Notes: generated by a model from the letters alone, not told the origin. Counted from the first letter of the stretch, positions 1-6,282 are shown. The stretch is 10,288 bases of DNA from Chthoniobacter flavus (GCA_945903555.1 CAMDOJ010000054.1:1-10288), one strand, 5' to 3'. A program made the numbers and translations.

Positions 1-578
1 CATGTGAGCGCCCAACACTGAACATTGAACAACTCCTGCTCGTTGCGATAGCTCTCAAGCATGATGTAGCCTTGTTTTCCGACGCGCTGGATTTCGCCGA
101 GGGCGGCCTGAAGCTCGAAGATGCGAAGGTTGTGGAGCGTGGCGAGGGAGATAACAAGATCGAAGGATTGGTCCTCGAAAGGATATGAATCCTGGGCGCG
201 GTGGATGAAGAGATTGGCCTTGAGCTCTGGATGCACGCTGGCGAGACCGTGTTTTGAGATGTCGAATCCGACGATCTCGAGTCCGGGCTCGAGGAGTTGC
301 ATTTCGTAAAGGAGAAATCCTTTTCCACAACCGACATCGAGCACGCGAGAACCGGCTTTGAGCCCGTAGGTGTCGATGAGAGCTTGGGCAACGGGTTTCC
401 AGCGGCCAGCAAGATATTTGTATCCACCGTAGCCGAAGCGCCGGTCGCCATCCCAGTAGTCGAGCTCATATTCCTTGGCTTTGAGCATGCAGGCGACTTT
501 GTCATCGACCATGCGAGCAATGACATCGCGGTTGGTGGCTTTGTGAAGTGGAGTGACGAAATGACGGAGTTGGGACAT
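1..578 (-). CDS. Class I SAM-dependent methyltransferase, 3' end cut by window edge
   Basis: This gene is open at the left edge; 192 codons are visible from an ATG at 578. The protein has a Rossmann methyltransferase motif I, VLDVGCGKGF, at about residues 79-88, which binds S-adenosylmethionine. An acidic motif II region (GFDIS, about 104-108) and a post-motif segment (FDLVISLATLHNLR, about 139-152) follow. The N-terminal part (KAKEYELDYWDGDRRFGYGGY) and the late segment ESYRNEQELFN match, from memory, a methyltransferase family often found in lipopolysaccharide or capsule clusters. It lies 41 bp downstream of the APH-type kinase gene and is the last operon gene visible. The methyl acceptor is unknown; a sugar or sugar phosphate made by the neighbouring enzymes is an inference. 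No clear SD precedes the start. Confidence 0.92.
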   Translation of the reverse strand, partial: MSQLRHFVTPLHKATNRDVIARMVDDKVACMLKAKEYELDYWDGDRRFGYGGYKYLAGRWKPVAQALIDTYGLKAGSRVLDVGCGKGFLLYEMQLLEPGLEIVGFDISKHGLASVHPELKANLFIHRAQDSYPFEDQSFDLVISLATLHNLRIFELQAALGEIQRVGKQGYIMLESYRNEQELFNVQCWALT

Positions 579-585
579 AAGAAGA

Positions 586-613
586 GAAATTTGAAACTTG
601 AGACCTGAGACTG
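586..613. repeat. Degenerate 7-bp tandem repeat between genes
   Basis: Four consecutive heptamers, GAAATTT, GAAACTT, GAGACCT and GAGACTG, fill most of the 41-bp gap between the APH-type kinase gene and the methyltransferase gene. They share the pattern GARAYYK. Such short degenerate heptamer runs occur in intergenic DNA of some bacteria. No function is evident. Confidence 0.5.
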
Positions 614-619
614 GAAAAA

Positions 620-1609
620 TCAATGAGGCGTTTTGGCGAATTCGTTGTTTGCTCGCGAGGCCATCACATTGGCGCGGGATAGTTGGAGGGGGATTGGGTG
701 GGCAGGATCGAGCGGGCGGTGGGGAAAAAAGGCGTTGAGGCAGATGCAGGCCCATTTGATTTGGTAGAGGGGGGTGAGAAGGCCGAGGCGCCGATGGAGG
801 GCGTTGGGATTGCGAAAGAGGGGGATGGTTTTTTCGAGGAAAAGAGCGGCGAGGCTTTCCGATAGGAGGCGGTCAGGTTGGTTGGTGAAGTCGATGAGGG
901 TTTTTGCGGGGTCGTCCCAGCCGGCATATTCGAAATCGACATAGCGGAGTGTGCCATCTGATTGCCGAAGGGCGTTGTGGAAGCCGAAGTCAGAGGGGGA
1001 GAGGCAGCGCTCTGAAAGAGCGAGAATTTCGTGGCGAGCGGAGTCTGGGAGAGCTTCGATTCTTTTGCGGAGCTCGTGCCAGAGGGGAAGGAGAGTGTCG
1101 CGAATGAAGACCACGGCTTTCTCATGATCCTCGCTGGTGGACTGGATTTGCTGAAGGCGCTTGATGCGTGCCGCGGTGGTCTCGAGGTGTGCCTGGATCG
1201 AGAAGCAAGCTTCGGAGACGGAAGGGAGGTTTTTGGCGAATGCTGGTTGGGCGTTCATTTCCGCAAGGAACTCTCTGGCATCGAGGATGTCGGATTCGCC
1301 TATTTCTTGCGGTGGATTGCCTGAAATGAATTCTAGCAGGGCAAAGCGTGTGGATGAATCTTTTGCGAGTGGCTCAGGAGCTTTAAGGGAGCCGATGGAT
1401 TGAAGGAAATCGAGAAATGCCCATTCCTGTCCAAGTCGATCACGGGGATCTGACTCACTCCAGAAATAGCTTTTGAGAAGGTAGGCTTCAGTGCCGCATT
1501 CCACACGCCAAACGCGGTTATTACGACCGCCGGGAAGAGGCAGCACTTCTTGGGGAGCGGACTTCCCCAATTGAGCAAGCAGGCTGGAAGCGGTTTCGGT
1601 CGGCGTCAT
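620..1609 (-). CDS. APH/choline-kinase-like small-molecule phosphotransferase
   Basis: A 329-residue protein of the aminoglycoside phosphotransferase/choline kinase fold. Visible motifs are a nucleotide-binding turn near residues 25-35 (LPGGRNNRVWRV), a likely ATP-binding lysine at K46 (LLKSY), a hinge (LLEFISG, about 91-97), and the catalytic loop SDFGFHNAL (206-214) with D207 as base and N212 as a metal ligand. The DFG-equivalent is VDFEYAGWDDP (224-234), with D225 as the second metal ligand. Family members phosphorylate hydroxyl groups of small molecules. Between a HAD phosphatase and a methyltransferase in a sugar operon, a sugar or sugar-like substrate is more likely than an antibiotic; this is inference. 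The ATG lies 3 bp after the HAD stop codon and has no SD, which suggests translational coupling. Confidence 0.85.
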   Translation of the reverse strand: MTPTETASSLLAQLGKSAPQEVLPLPGGRNNRVWRVECGTEAYLLKSYFWSESDPRDRLGQEWAFLDFLQSIGSLKAPEPLAKDSSTRFALLEFISGNPPQEIGESDILDAREFLAEMNAQPAFAKNLPSVSEACFSIQAHLETTAARIKRLQQIQSTSEDHEKAVVFIRDTLLPLWHELRKRIEALPDSARHEILALSERCLSPSDFGFHNALRQSDGTLRYVDFEYAGWDDPAKTLIDFTNQPDRLLSESLAALFLEKTIPLFRNPNALHRRLGLLTPLYQIKWACICLNAFFPHRPLDPAHPIPLQLSRANVMASRANNEFAKTPH

Positions 1610-1612
1610 TTT

Positions 1613-2188
1613 TTAGGAAGTCAAAATTTGATCACCGGCGTTCGACCAAGAGATGACACGTGGAGTGAGAGACCAATCTGAATGAGCTTGGACTGGATCG
1701 AAGAGGAAGAAGGTGGTGGATGAGGGAAATCCTACCGTGAGGAAAACCTCAGGGAGGTCGTCGATAATCGCTCTAGGAGTTAAAGCTGCAATCGCGGCCA
1801 CTTTTTCATCGCGGGTATCGAAGAAATGCAATGGCAGATGCGCTAGCGGAGTCGATTCAAGCCAGATGGTAGCCGCTTTGCGAAGATCGCACCTTGAGCC
1901 AAGAACAGGAAATTGTGTTTTGTGGCTTAGGATGACGATATCTTCTCTCGATGCGGCAACGAAGTCAGCACAACCGGGGTAAAGTGTGGCCTTCCCGATT
2001 TGCTCACCATAGACGAGGCCTTGGAGGAGGGTCCAAAGATCGTTGCCTCCTTTGGCAAGGGCAGCGGCTTTGATGGTAGGTTTGCTGATTGCGATGCCAA
2101 CAGCAGGAAGGCAATCGAGTAAAGATGCGGCAGCGCGAAAGGCTTCGTCGTAACAGATGATCGTATTATCGAGGTCGAGAGCGATCAT
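1613..2188 (-). CDS. HAD-superfamily hydrolase-like protein, probable sugar-phosphate phosphatase
   Basis: A 191-residue protein starting with the HAD motif I DLDNTI, in which D5 would be the nucleophile and D7 the general acid/base. Motif II is probably ILSHKT (86-91, S88). A lysine near 129 (DEKV) could serve as motif III, and IIDDLPE (141-147) supplies the motif IV acidic pair D143/D144. The cap is small, at about residues 15-70. The start overlaps the transketolase C-subunit stop as ATGA, so the two are probably translationally coupled. In this setting it most likely removes a phosphate from a sugar phosphate made by the transketolase or a kinase, but the substrate cannot be read from sequence. 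Both key aspartates are present, so activity is plausible. Confidence 0.8.
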   Translation of the reverse strand: MIALDLDNTIICYDEAFRAAASLLDCLPAVGIAISKPTIKAAALAKGGNDLWTLLQGLVYGEQIGKATLYPGCADFVAASREDIVILSHKTQFPVLGSRCDLRKAATIWLESTPLAHLPLHFFDTRDEKVAAIAALTPRAIIDDLPEVFLTVGFPSSTTFFLFDPVQAHSDWSLTPRVISWSNAGDQILTS

Positions 2189-3093
2189 GCGATCTCGGCG
2201 GCAATTCGTCGCGCAAGGCTTTCGGCATCGATGCCGCAGTGACTACGCGCCTCTTCCTGCTCGCCGCAGTCATGCAAGAACTCGTCGGGGATACCGAAGC
2301 GAATCAGACGAGGTGGGTGCTTTTGAGAGGATAAACATTCCGCCACAGCGGATCCAAAACCACCCAGGACGGAGTGCTCTTCAATAGCAAATACGGGAGC
2401 AGAACCTAGATTATTGAGCGCTTCCAAATCGAGAGGCTTCACACTCGCGCAGTTCCAGACAGTGGCTTGGATATTCTTTTTTGCTAGAAGCTCGGCGGCG
2501 GCGAGAACCTCACCGACTATCGTACCGCACGCAAGAAGAGTGACGTCAGAACCACTACGAAGGCGCTGCCAGCAACCTGCCATAAAGGGCGTCTCCTCAG
2601 TCAAAATTGGCTCCCCTTTTTTACCGATGCGCAGATAGGCAGGCTGGCTTTGCGCAAATGCCCAACGAAGAGCAGAGCGGAGTTCCGGAGCATCCGCAGG
2701 AGCTAGCACATTCATTCCCGGAAGACTGCGCATGATAGCTAGGTCTTCAAACGAATGGTGCGTGGAGCCAAGGGCCGAATAGGAAAGACCGCTCCCAGTG
2801 CCAACAATGGTGACCGGCATTTCGTGATAGCAAACATCGAGCTTGATTTGCTCCAGACAGCGGGTCGTGACAAATGGAGTAATGGTGTAACAAAGCGGGC
2901 GCAGGCCACTGGAAGCTAATCCTGAAGCCAGTGAGATCATATTGGCTTCAGCGACACCGCAGTTGTAAAAGCGAGTCGGCATCGCTTCTTTGAATTTATC
3001 GAATAGACGATTCCCGATGTCGCCGCTCAAAACCACGATGCGCTCATCGGCGAGAGCGAGTTTCAATATTTCATCAGCGAAGGCGTTGCGCAT
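2185..3093 (-). CDS. Transketolase, C-terminal subunit (pyrimidine-binding and C-terminal domains)
   Basis: A 302-residue protein of the length usual for the second half of a split transketolase. The segment FYNCGVAEANMISLASGLA (about 42-60) carries the conserved glutamate E49, which activates the thiamine diphosphate aminopyrimidine ring. SGLSYSALGSTHHSFEDLAI (about 101-120) and a following LPGMNVLAPAD segment are characteristic of the pyrimidine-binding domain. The transketolase C-terminal domain runs from about residue 180 to the end. It should pair with the N-subunit encoded at 3839-4648 to transfer a two-carbon ketol unit. The two subunit genes are normally adjacent, but here TA1 lies between them. 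Its stop overlaps the HAD start as ATGA. The start codon follows a 67-bp spacer after the TA1 toxin and has no SD. Confidence 0.93.
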   Translation of the reverse strand: MRNAFADEILKLALADERIVVLSGDIGNRLFDKFKEAMPTRFYNCGVAEANMISLASGLASSGLRPLCYTITPFVTTRCLEQIKLDVCYHEMPVTIVGTGSGLSYSALGSTHHSFEDLAIMRSLPGMNVLAPADAPELRSALRWAFAQSQPAYLRIGKKGEPILTEETPFMAGCWQRLRSGSDVTLLACGTIVGEVLAAAELLAKKNIQATVWNCASVKPLDLEALNNLGSAPVFAIEEHSVLGGFGSAVAECLSSQKHPPRLIRFGIPDEFLHDCGEQEEARSHCGIDAESLARRIAAEIA

Positions 3094-3160
3094 GTCAGAG
3101 AGAGCGTTTTGTTAAAAAAGTGAATACCTGAAGGAAATCGAAGAGGTGGAATGGCAGGGC

Positions 3161-3541
3161 TTAATTTTTTTGGTAGGGCACAATCACATCCTTAAGCATG
3201 GGGAAATGCTTCGAATTGAGGGTGGCTAGGGATAAGCCGTGAAGTTGAGCTGTTGCAGCAACGAGGCAGTCAGCCAATCCACAACCATGCGAAGGGCGAA
3301 AATCTCGTGAAAAAAGGCCGGCGAGTTCCGCTGTCTCCGATGTAGTCGGCAGACACGTGATCGCTGTCAGTGTTTTGGCAAGTTTAACTTGTTCTATTCC
3401 CGCACCCACACCTTGATAAAGTTCGGCGATATTAATGGCTGAAACATGTGCTTCGGCAGAATGCTCTTCGACAAATGCAACCGCACTGTTAATGCCTCGA
3501 AGATAGTCGATTAAAATGTCGGTATCGATGAGAATAGCCAT
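3161..3541 (-). CDS. vapC: TA1 toxin: VapC-like PIN-domain ribonuclease
   Basis: A 126-residue PIN-domain protein. The acidic metal-binding residues expected of a VapC are visible: D6 and D8 in ILIDTDILIDYL, E40 in INIAELYQG, and D91 in GLADCLVAATA. A conserved C-terminal NSKHFPML segment (109-116) follows. VapC toxins are Mg2+-dependent RNases held inactive by the antitoxin. The ATG overlaps the antitoxin stop by one base (TAATG), which is typical of a TA operon. The module separates the two transketolase subunit genes. The residues look complete, so the toxin is probably functional, though this is untested. Confidence 0.9.
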   Translation of the reverse strand: MAILIDTDILIDYLRGINSAVAFVEEHSAEAHVSAINIAELYQGVGAGIEQVKLAKTLTAITCLPTTSETAELAGLFSRDFRPSHGCGLADCLVAATAQLHGLSLATLNSKHFPMLKDVIVPYQKN

Positions 3542-3774
3542 TAAAAGCGATCAAAAGATTCACGTTGGACTCTGAGGTCAGGGATATCTGTTCGATCCGC
3601 CCACATTCCACGGGCCTCGCGCAGAGCATTCAATCTTCTTGAGGTCTCCCTCTTAAGTATAAATTCATCAATCGCTTGACGAATGATCTGACTTTTTCCA
3701 CTTCCAAGAAGCTGACTCAAACGCGAAATGGAAGAATTTTCATCCTCTGTAAGATAAATCTGCGTTCTAACCAT
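3541..3774 (-). CDS. vapB: TA1 antitoxin: ribbon-helix-helix (CopG/VapB-like) DNA-binding protein
   Basis: A 77-residue protein with an N-terminal ribbon-helix-helix fold. The beta strand is RTQIYLTE (3-10), and two helices follow, the second including GKSQIIRQAIDEFI (about 26-39). This fold dimerises and binds an operator. The C-terminal part ends in a charged tail (LRVQRESFDRF), as in antitoxins that wrap around PIN toxins. It precedes the PIN toxin with a 1-bp overlap. It is likely autoregulated with its toxin at the A+T-rich DNA just upstream, which carries short repeats. Confidence 0.88.
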   Translation of the reverse strand: MVRTQIYLTEDENSSISRLSQLLGSGKSQIIRQAIDEFILKRETSRRLNALREARGMWADRTDIPDLRVQRESFDRF

Positions 3775-3796
3775 ACAGCATAATGTATAACGTATA
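3773..3796 (-). promoter_or_regulatory. Candidate TA1 operator/promoter, A+T-rich repeat at the antitoxin start
   Basis: Directly upstream of the TA1 antitoxin the minus strand reads TTATACG, TTATACA, TTATGCT as near-tandem heptamers. On the plus strand ATACA (3773-3777) and TGTAT (3784-3788) form a 5-bp inverted repeat over the start codon. Such repeats are typical TA autorepression sites, and the TATAC strings could serve as a -10 element. The rest of the 64-bp gap to the transketolase N-subunit gene is A+T-rich and shows no gene. This is weak pattern evidence only. Confidence 0.35.
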
Positions 3797-3838
3797 AAAA
3801 CACCTTCAAGCTAAAAAGTAATATGAAAGTATAAAACA

Positions 3839-4648
3839 CTAACTCACGATACCAAGTTCTTGTGCGGCTTTTTCGACTTCATCGGCGGTTGGAGAGCGGT
3901 AGTGCCAATTGTTATCGTCCTCAATGAAGGACGCCCCCTTGCCTTTAACTGTCCGAGCGATGATAGCCCGCGGACGATGATCGCGTGGCTTTTCGAGGGA
4001 GGATAGGATTTCGTCTATCGAGTGTCCATCGAGCTCACAGGCATCCCATCCGAAACTGGCCCATTTTTCGGCCAACGGCTCCATTTGCATGATGTCGCGG
4101 GATCGCCCAGTAGCCTGCCATCCGTTAAAATCGACAAGCACAGTAAGCGGCCCAGTTTTGAGTTTCGGAGCAAGCATGGCTGCCTCCCATACGCTCCCCT
4201 CTTGGCACTCGCCATCACTCATGATCACAAACGTGGAATGTGGATTTTGCTGAATGGAGGAAGCCAGCGCCACGCCAAGACCAACGCCAAGACCGTGGCC
4301 TAGGGAGCCAGTCGCCCATTCCACACCAGGAGTCATATCCGGACAAGGTTGCTCAGGGAGCGAGGCGCCGTGCTGATTGTAGCGGGCGAGTTTTTCTTCG
4401 GGAAAAAAACCACGCTTCGCCAGAGTCGCGTAGAGGGCGCTCACCGCATGACCTTTACTGAAAATGAGCCGATCGCGATTCGGATCGTTTGGGCAGGCGG
4501 GATCGATCTTGAGAACACGCCAATACAACGCCACAAGCAAATCCACGCAGGAAAGTGCACCGGCAAGATGGGCGCTTTGGGCCTCATGCGACATACGAAT
4601 GAGGCGGTAGCGGATTTCTCTGGCGTGGGTTTCGAGGTCAGAGTTCAT
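3839..4648 (-). CDS. Transketolase, N-terminal subunit (thiamine-diphosphate-binding domain)
   Basis: A 269-residue protein, full length for the first half of a split transketolase. The thiamine-diphosphate motif is visible as SDGECQEGSVWEAAML followed by VDFN (about 144-175), where D145 and N175 would bind Mg2+. FSKGHAVSALY (about 63-73) and GSLGHGLGVGLG (about 114-125) carry the conserved histidines H67 and H118. With the C-terminal subunit (2185-3093) it would transfer two-carbon units between sugar phosphates, or build a chain-extended or branched sugar, in a cluster-dedicated role. The ATG overlaps the TA2 toxin stop by 4 bp (ATGA) and lies in one copy of a 9-bp repeat flanking TA2. No SD is seen. 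Confidence 0.94.
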   Translation of the reverse strand: MNSDLETHAREIRYRLIRMSHEAQSAHLAGALSCVDLLVALYWRVLKIDPACPNDPNRDRLIFSKGHAVSALYATLAKRGFFPEEKLARYNQHGASLPEQPCPDMTPGVEWATGSLGHGLGVGLGVALASSIQQNPHSTFVIMSDGECQEGSVWEAAMLAPKLKTGPLTVLVDFNGWQATGRSRDIMQMEPLAEKWASFGWDACELDGHSIDEILSSLEKPRDHRPRAIIARTVKGKGASFIEDDNNWHYRSPTADEVEKAAQELGIVS

Positions 4649-4649
4649 G
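4641..4649. repeat. 9-bp direct repeat, copy at TA2 end / transketolase start
   Basis: GAGTTCATG (CATGAACTC on the coding strand) is identical to positions 5262-5270 at the other end of TA2. This copy contains the transketolase N-subunit start codon and completes the TA2 toxin stop codon. It behaves like a target-site duplication. Confidence 0.7.
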
Positions 4650-5040
4650 GTTGAAGAACCTCAAGTCGGATGTCTGGGATGCTTTTAAAATGGCGGCGAT
4701 TGCGTGTGAGAAGATGTTTATTAAGCGCAACCGCGACTGAAGTAATCCAAAGATCATTTTGGCCGATTAATTTATAAACAGGGTCAGATTGTAGCTTGGA
4801 GCAAATTTGAGCATAAACTGGAATAATAGGAGCCGGTTCTATGAGTGGAAGGCGAACGGCAAGGAACTCGCTGACCATCTTGGAATCATGACCAGCGTGA
4901 ACTGAACCATGCCAGAATTCGCCAAGAACGATCCATGGAATTCCAAGGGATTTAGAGGAATTAGAAGCCGCATAGGAGGTAGCCCAAGACTGACCTCGCC
5001 AGAGTCCGATCAAATAGGATGTTTCGGCAATTAGGTCCAT
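4645..5040 (-). CDS. vapC: TA2 toxin: VapC-like PIN-domain ribonuclease
   Basis: A 131-residue PIN-domain protein. Recognisable parts are the N-terminal strand with AETSYLIGLW (5-14), E41 in VLGEFWHG, D96 in QNDLWITSVAVA, and the C-terminal LLTRNRRHFKSI (110-121), which is typical of VapC. The first metal-binding aspartate of the usual LDTS motif is a glutamate here (E6), a conservative change that may retain function. Its ATG overlaps the antitoxin by 10 bp. Its TGA stop overlaps the ATG of the transketolase N-subunit and lies within a 9-bp direct repeat, so the insertion target appears to supply the stop codon. The host gene is now translationally coupled to the toxin gene. Confidence 0.87.
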   Translation of the reverse strand: MDLIAETSYLIGLWRGQSWATSYAASNSSKSLGIPWIVLGEFWHGSVHAGHDSKMVSEFLAVRLPLIEPAPIIPVYAQICSKLQSDPVYKLIGQNDLWITSVAVALNKHLLTRNRRHFKSIPDIRLEVLQP

Positions 5041-5261
5041 GGATCTTGCTTCGCGCTGGATCGATCTTCGACAGATTCCTCAAGCAGTATATTTGATGAA
5101 AGGGAACGGGTCTGATGCGTCTCAATAAAATTAAGGAGAGCCCCCAGCGTTCCTGGTTCGGGTAAAACACGTTTCACGACCGATGAAAAAGATTCACTAG
5201 GAATACGCTTCCATGATTTTAAGCGCAAATAAGCAACATCATCTAGCGTGATCGTTTTCAT
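5031..5261 (-). CDS. vapB: TA2 antitoxin: VapB-like (DUF217 type)
   Basis: A 76-residue protein beginning MKTITLDDVAYLRLKSWKR, followed by SESFSSVVKRVLP. This resembles the DUF217 family of small antitoxins paired with PIN toxins. I chose the ATG at 5261 rather than the in-frame TTG at 5279: the family normally begins at this point, and the ATG directly abuts the flanking 9-bp repeat. The C-terminal part (about 35-76) is acidic and polar, as expected for the toxin-neutralising tail. It overlaps the toxin start by 10 bp. If the cassette boundary is right, the gene arrived without its own promoter and depends on operon transcription or on signals in the older spacer upstream. Confidence 0.82.
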   Translation of the reverse strand: MKTITLDDVAYLRLKSWKRIPSESFSSVVKRVLPEPGTLGALLNFIETHQTRSLSSNILLEESVEDRSSAKQDPWT

Positions 5262-5270
5262 GAGTTCATG
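5262..5270. repeat. 9-bp direct repeat, copy upstream of TA2
   Basis: GAGTTCATG is identical to 4641-4649. On the coding strand it reads CATGAACTC, preserving the ATG AAC TC start of the transketolase gene. The VapB ATG follows it immediately. Confidence 0.7.
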
Positions 5271-5280
5271 TATACACAAA
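5265..5280 (-). promoter_or_regulatory. Palindrome TGTATACA upstream of TA2, possible operator
   Basis: A perfect 8-bp palindrome TGTATACA (5269-5276) lies 7 bp upstream of the VapB ATG. It extends to a 16-bp imperfect palindrome with 12 symmetric positions. It could be a VapB operator or an older promoter element (TATAC) of the transketolase gene. Part of it lies outside the inferred TA2 cassette. Confidence 0.3.
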
Positions 5281-5306
5281 TGGAAGCATGAATCAAATAG
5301 AGGTTT

Positions 5307-5527
5307 TTATTTCAAATGCACTTCCTGCATGCGTTTGATGTTAAAATAAAGCGGATTGGTGAGTGGGTCGACGACTTTTGCAGCGTGGAGGGAGTCGGTG
5401 AGTACGCTAATCGCATCTTCGATGGTGAATCGGGGGGCATAGCCGAGTTCGCGGAGGATTTTATCCGAGGAAATGAGGTAAGCGCGGTTGTCGTCTGTGG
5501 GGGGGATGATCGATTTGGACTTGGCTG
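5307..5527 (-). pseudogene. Relic of a second epimerase-2 C-terminus
   Basis: This segment matches the 3' end of the intact epimerase gene at 6339-6558. Up to 5490 it aligns without gaps at about 164 of 184 identical bases, by my manual count. On the minus strand it ends in the same QEVHLK-stop and reads PTDDNRAYLISSDKILRELG through FNIKRMQEVHLK; 49 of the last 60 residues match the intact copy. About 7 codon differences are silent and 11 change the residue. A one-base length difference near 5500-5515 breaks the alignment frame, and similarity stops near 5527, just after the TA3 toxin. There is no start codon or catalytic part, so it is a dead gene tail. It adjoins the spacer to TA2 and the transketolase gene, so it may be the original end of the epimerase gene. 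Confidence 0.88.
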
Positions 5528-5552
5528 CCGAGCCCGGAGTTCAAAGCAGGAG

Positions 5553-5939
5553 CTACCAAATCGTGTTTACGGGATACTGGTAAATGAGTGGATCTGGGCT
5601 GATTATGGTAAGCCCGTTGATAATGGCATGAGAAATCAGAATTCGGTCGAAGGGATCACGGTGGTGAGTGGGTAACTTTTCGAGAAAGAAAATATCCGCA
5701 TCCGAAAAAGCGTTATAGAGCAACTTATGCTTAGCGATCGCTTCAGGAATAAATTTATGGGGCGGAATGACCAGAGATAGATTCCCTTTATCGTATTTGA
5801 GTTGGATTTCAAGAGTTGTTGCTTGATGAACAAAAAGCTCGTTCTCGGCATCGCTCACTAACTCATTAACCTTTGCGGAAAGACAATCTGTGCGGTCACT
5901 CAGCCAAAGGAAAGCGCACGTATCGAGAAGGCATTTCAC
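5553..5939 (-). CDS. vapC: TA3 toxin: PIN-domain ribonuclease (Sll0205-like)
   Basis: A 128-residue PIN-domain protein beginning MKCLLDTCAFLWL from a GTG at 5939. D6 is the first metal ligand, E44 in TTLEIQLKYDKGNL the second, and HHRDPFDRILISHA (92-105, D95 and D98) the family signature. D116 in TIISPDPLIYQY follows. This subgroup of PIN toxins is typically paired with Phd/YefM antitoxins, as here. The GTGA overlap with the antitoxin stop shows translational coupling. Length is normal and all key residues are present. Immediately downstream lies the relic of the epimerase tail. Confidence 0.9.
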   Translation of the reverse strand: MKCLLDTCAFLWLSDRTDCLSAKVNELVSDAENELFVHQATTLEIQLKYDKGNLSLVIPPHKFIPEAIAKHKLLYNAFSDADIFFLEKLPTHHRDPFDRILISHAIINGLTIISPDPLIYQYPVNTIW

Positions 5940-6214
5940 AACTGGGACTTGGGTACTATGTCGGGGAAAATCGAAGTTTTGTAAAACTCCTCACCCGTCT
6001 CCAAATCTTCTTTTAGAAAATCCAATCCGATAGGACAGAGGCCTTTCATAAGTCCGATTTTTCTTTTAGGACGCTTCACTGAAGGGTGGCCAAGTGGACG
6101 AATTTCTGCAATTGGCTTATTTCTTTCGCAAAGCACCACTACGGAACCACCTTTCACAAGCCGTGTATAATGGGCCAGGTGTTTTTTTGCCTCAGCAAGA
6201 TTGACCATTATCAT
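5936..6214 (-). CDS. TA3 antitoxin: Phd/YefM family
   Basis: A 92-residue protein beginning MIMVNLAEAKKHLAHYTRLV, the typical N-terminal DNA-binding and dimerisation region of Phd/YefM antitoxins. It continues with GGSVVVLCERNKPIAEIRPL (22-41), the second half of that fold. The C-terminal part (about 50-92, with DFLKEDLETGEEFY) is the flexible toxin-binding tail. The ATG at 6214 fits the family pattern; the ATG at 6208 is possible but would remove the first two residues. No SD is seen. It lies 124 bp downstream of the epimerase 2 stop. That gap holds an inverted repeat and an 11-bp string shared with the TA2 upstream region. Confidence 0.9.
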   Translation of the reverse strand: MIMVNLAEAKKHLAHYTRLVKGGSVVVLCERNKPIAEIRPLGHPSVKRPKRKIGLMKGLCPIGLDFLKEDLETGEEFYKTSIFPDIVPKSQL

Positions 6215-6263
6215 ACCAACATGACTATTTCACAAATGGAAAGAAGTCAAGTTGATTCGAAAA

Positions 6264-6282
6264 TGTGACTACCTTTGTCACA
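6264..6282 (-). promoter_or_regulatory. Inverted repeat between epimerase 2 and TA3
   Basis: TGTGAC and GTCACA form a perfect 6-bp inverted repeat with a 7-base loop. On the minus strand it is followed by TTTTC. It could be an operator for TA3, another regulator site, or a weak hairpin that attenuates transcription after epimerase 2. The half-sites resemble CRP half-sites, but the spacing is 3 bp too long. The remainder of the 6215-6338 gap shows no gene. Confidence 0.35.

Larger units (their letters stand above)
4650..5270 (-). mobile_element. TA2 cassette insertion (612 bp plus one repeat copy)
   Basis: The segment between the two GAGTTCATG copies runs from the first base of the VapB start codon (5261) to the end of the VapC coding sequence (4650), so it is almost purely coding. 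Removing it with one repeat copy joins the A+T-rich spacer before 5270 directly to an intact transketolase N-subunit start. No transposase and no terminal inverted repeats are seen. The insertion is inferred from the repeats. Confidence 0.6.

Noticed and set aside
683..1403. Several open frames on the plus strand opposite the APH-type kinase gene
   Set aside because: They are antisense shadows of a gene with clear kinase motifs. They show no recognisable domains and many low-complexity residues.
3113..3829. Possible direct repeat flanking TA1 (A-rich strings at 3113-3134 and 3812-3829)
   Set aside because: The match needs gaps and is A-rich, so it is not convincing next to the exact repeats of TA2 and TA4.
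5262..5279. TTG at 5279 as an upstream start of the TA2 antitoxin
   Set aside because: It would add six residues not typical of the family and would span the flanking repeat. The ATG at 5261 fits better.
6264..6282. CRP-type binding site at the TGTGAC/GTCACA inverted repeat
   Set aside because: The half-sites are separated by 9 rather than 6 bases when counted as TGTGA and TCACA, so a CRP assignment is not supported. It is kept only as a generic inverted repeat.
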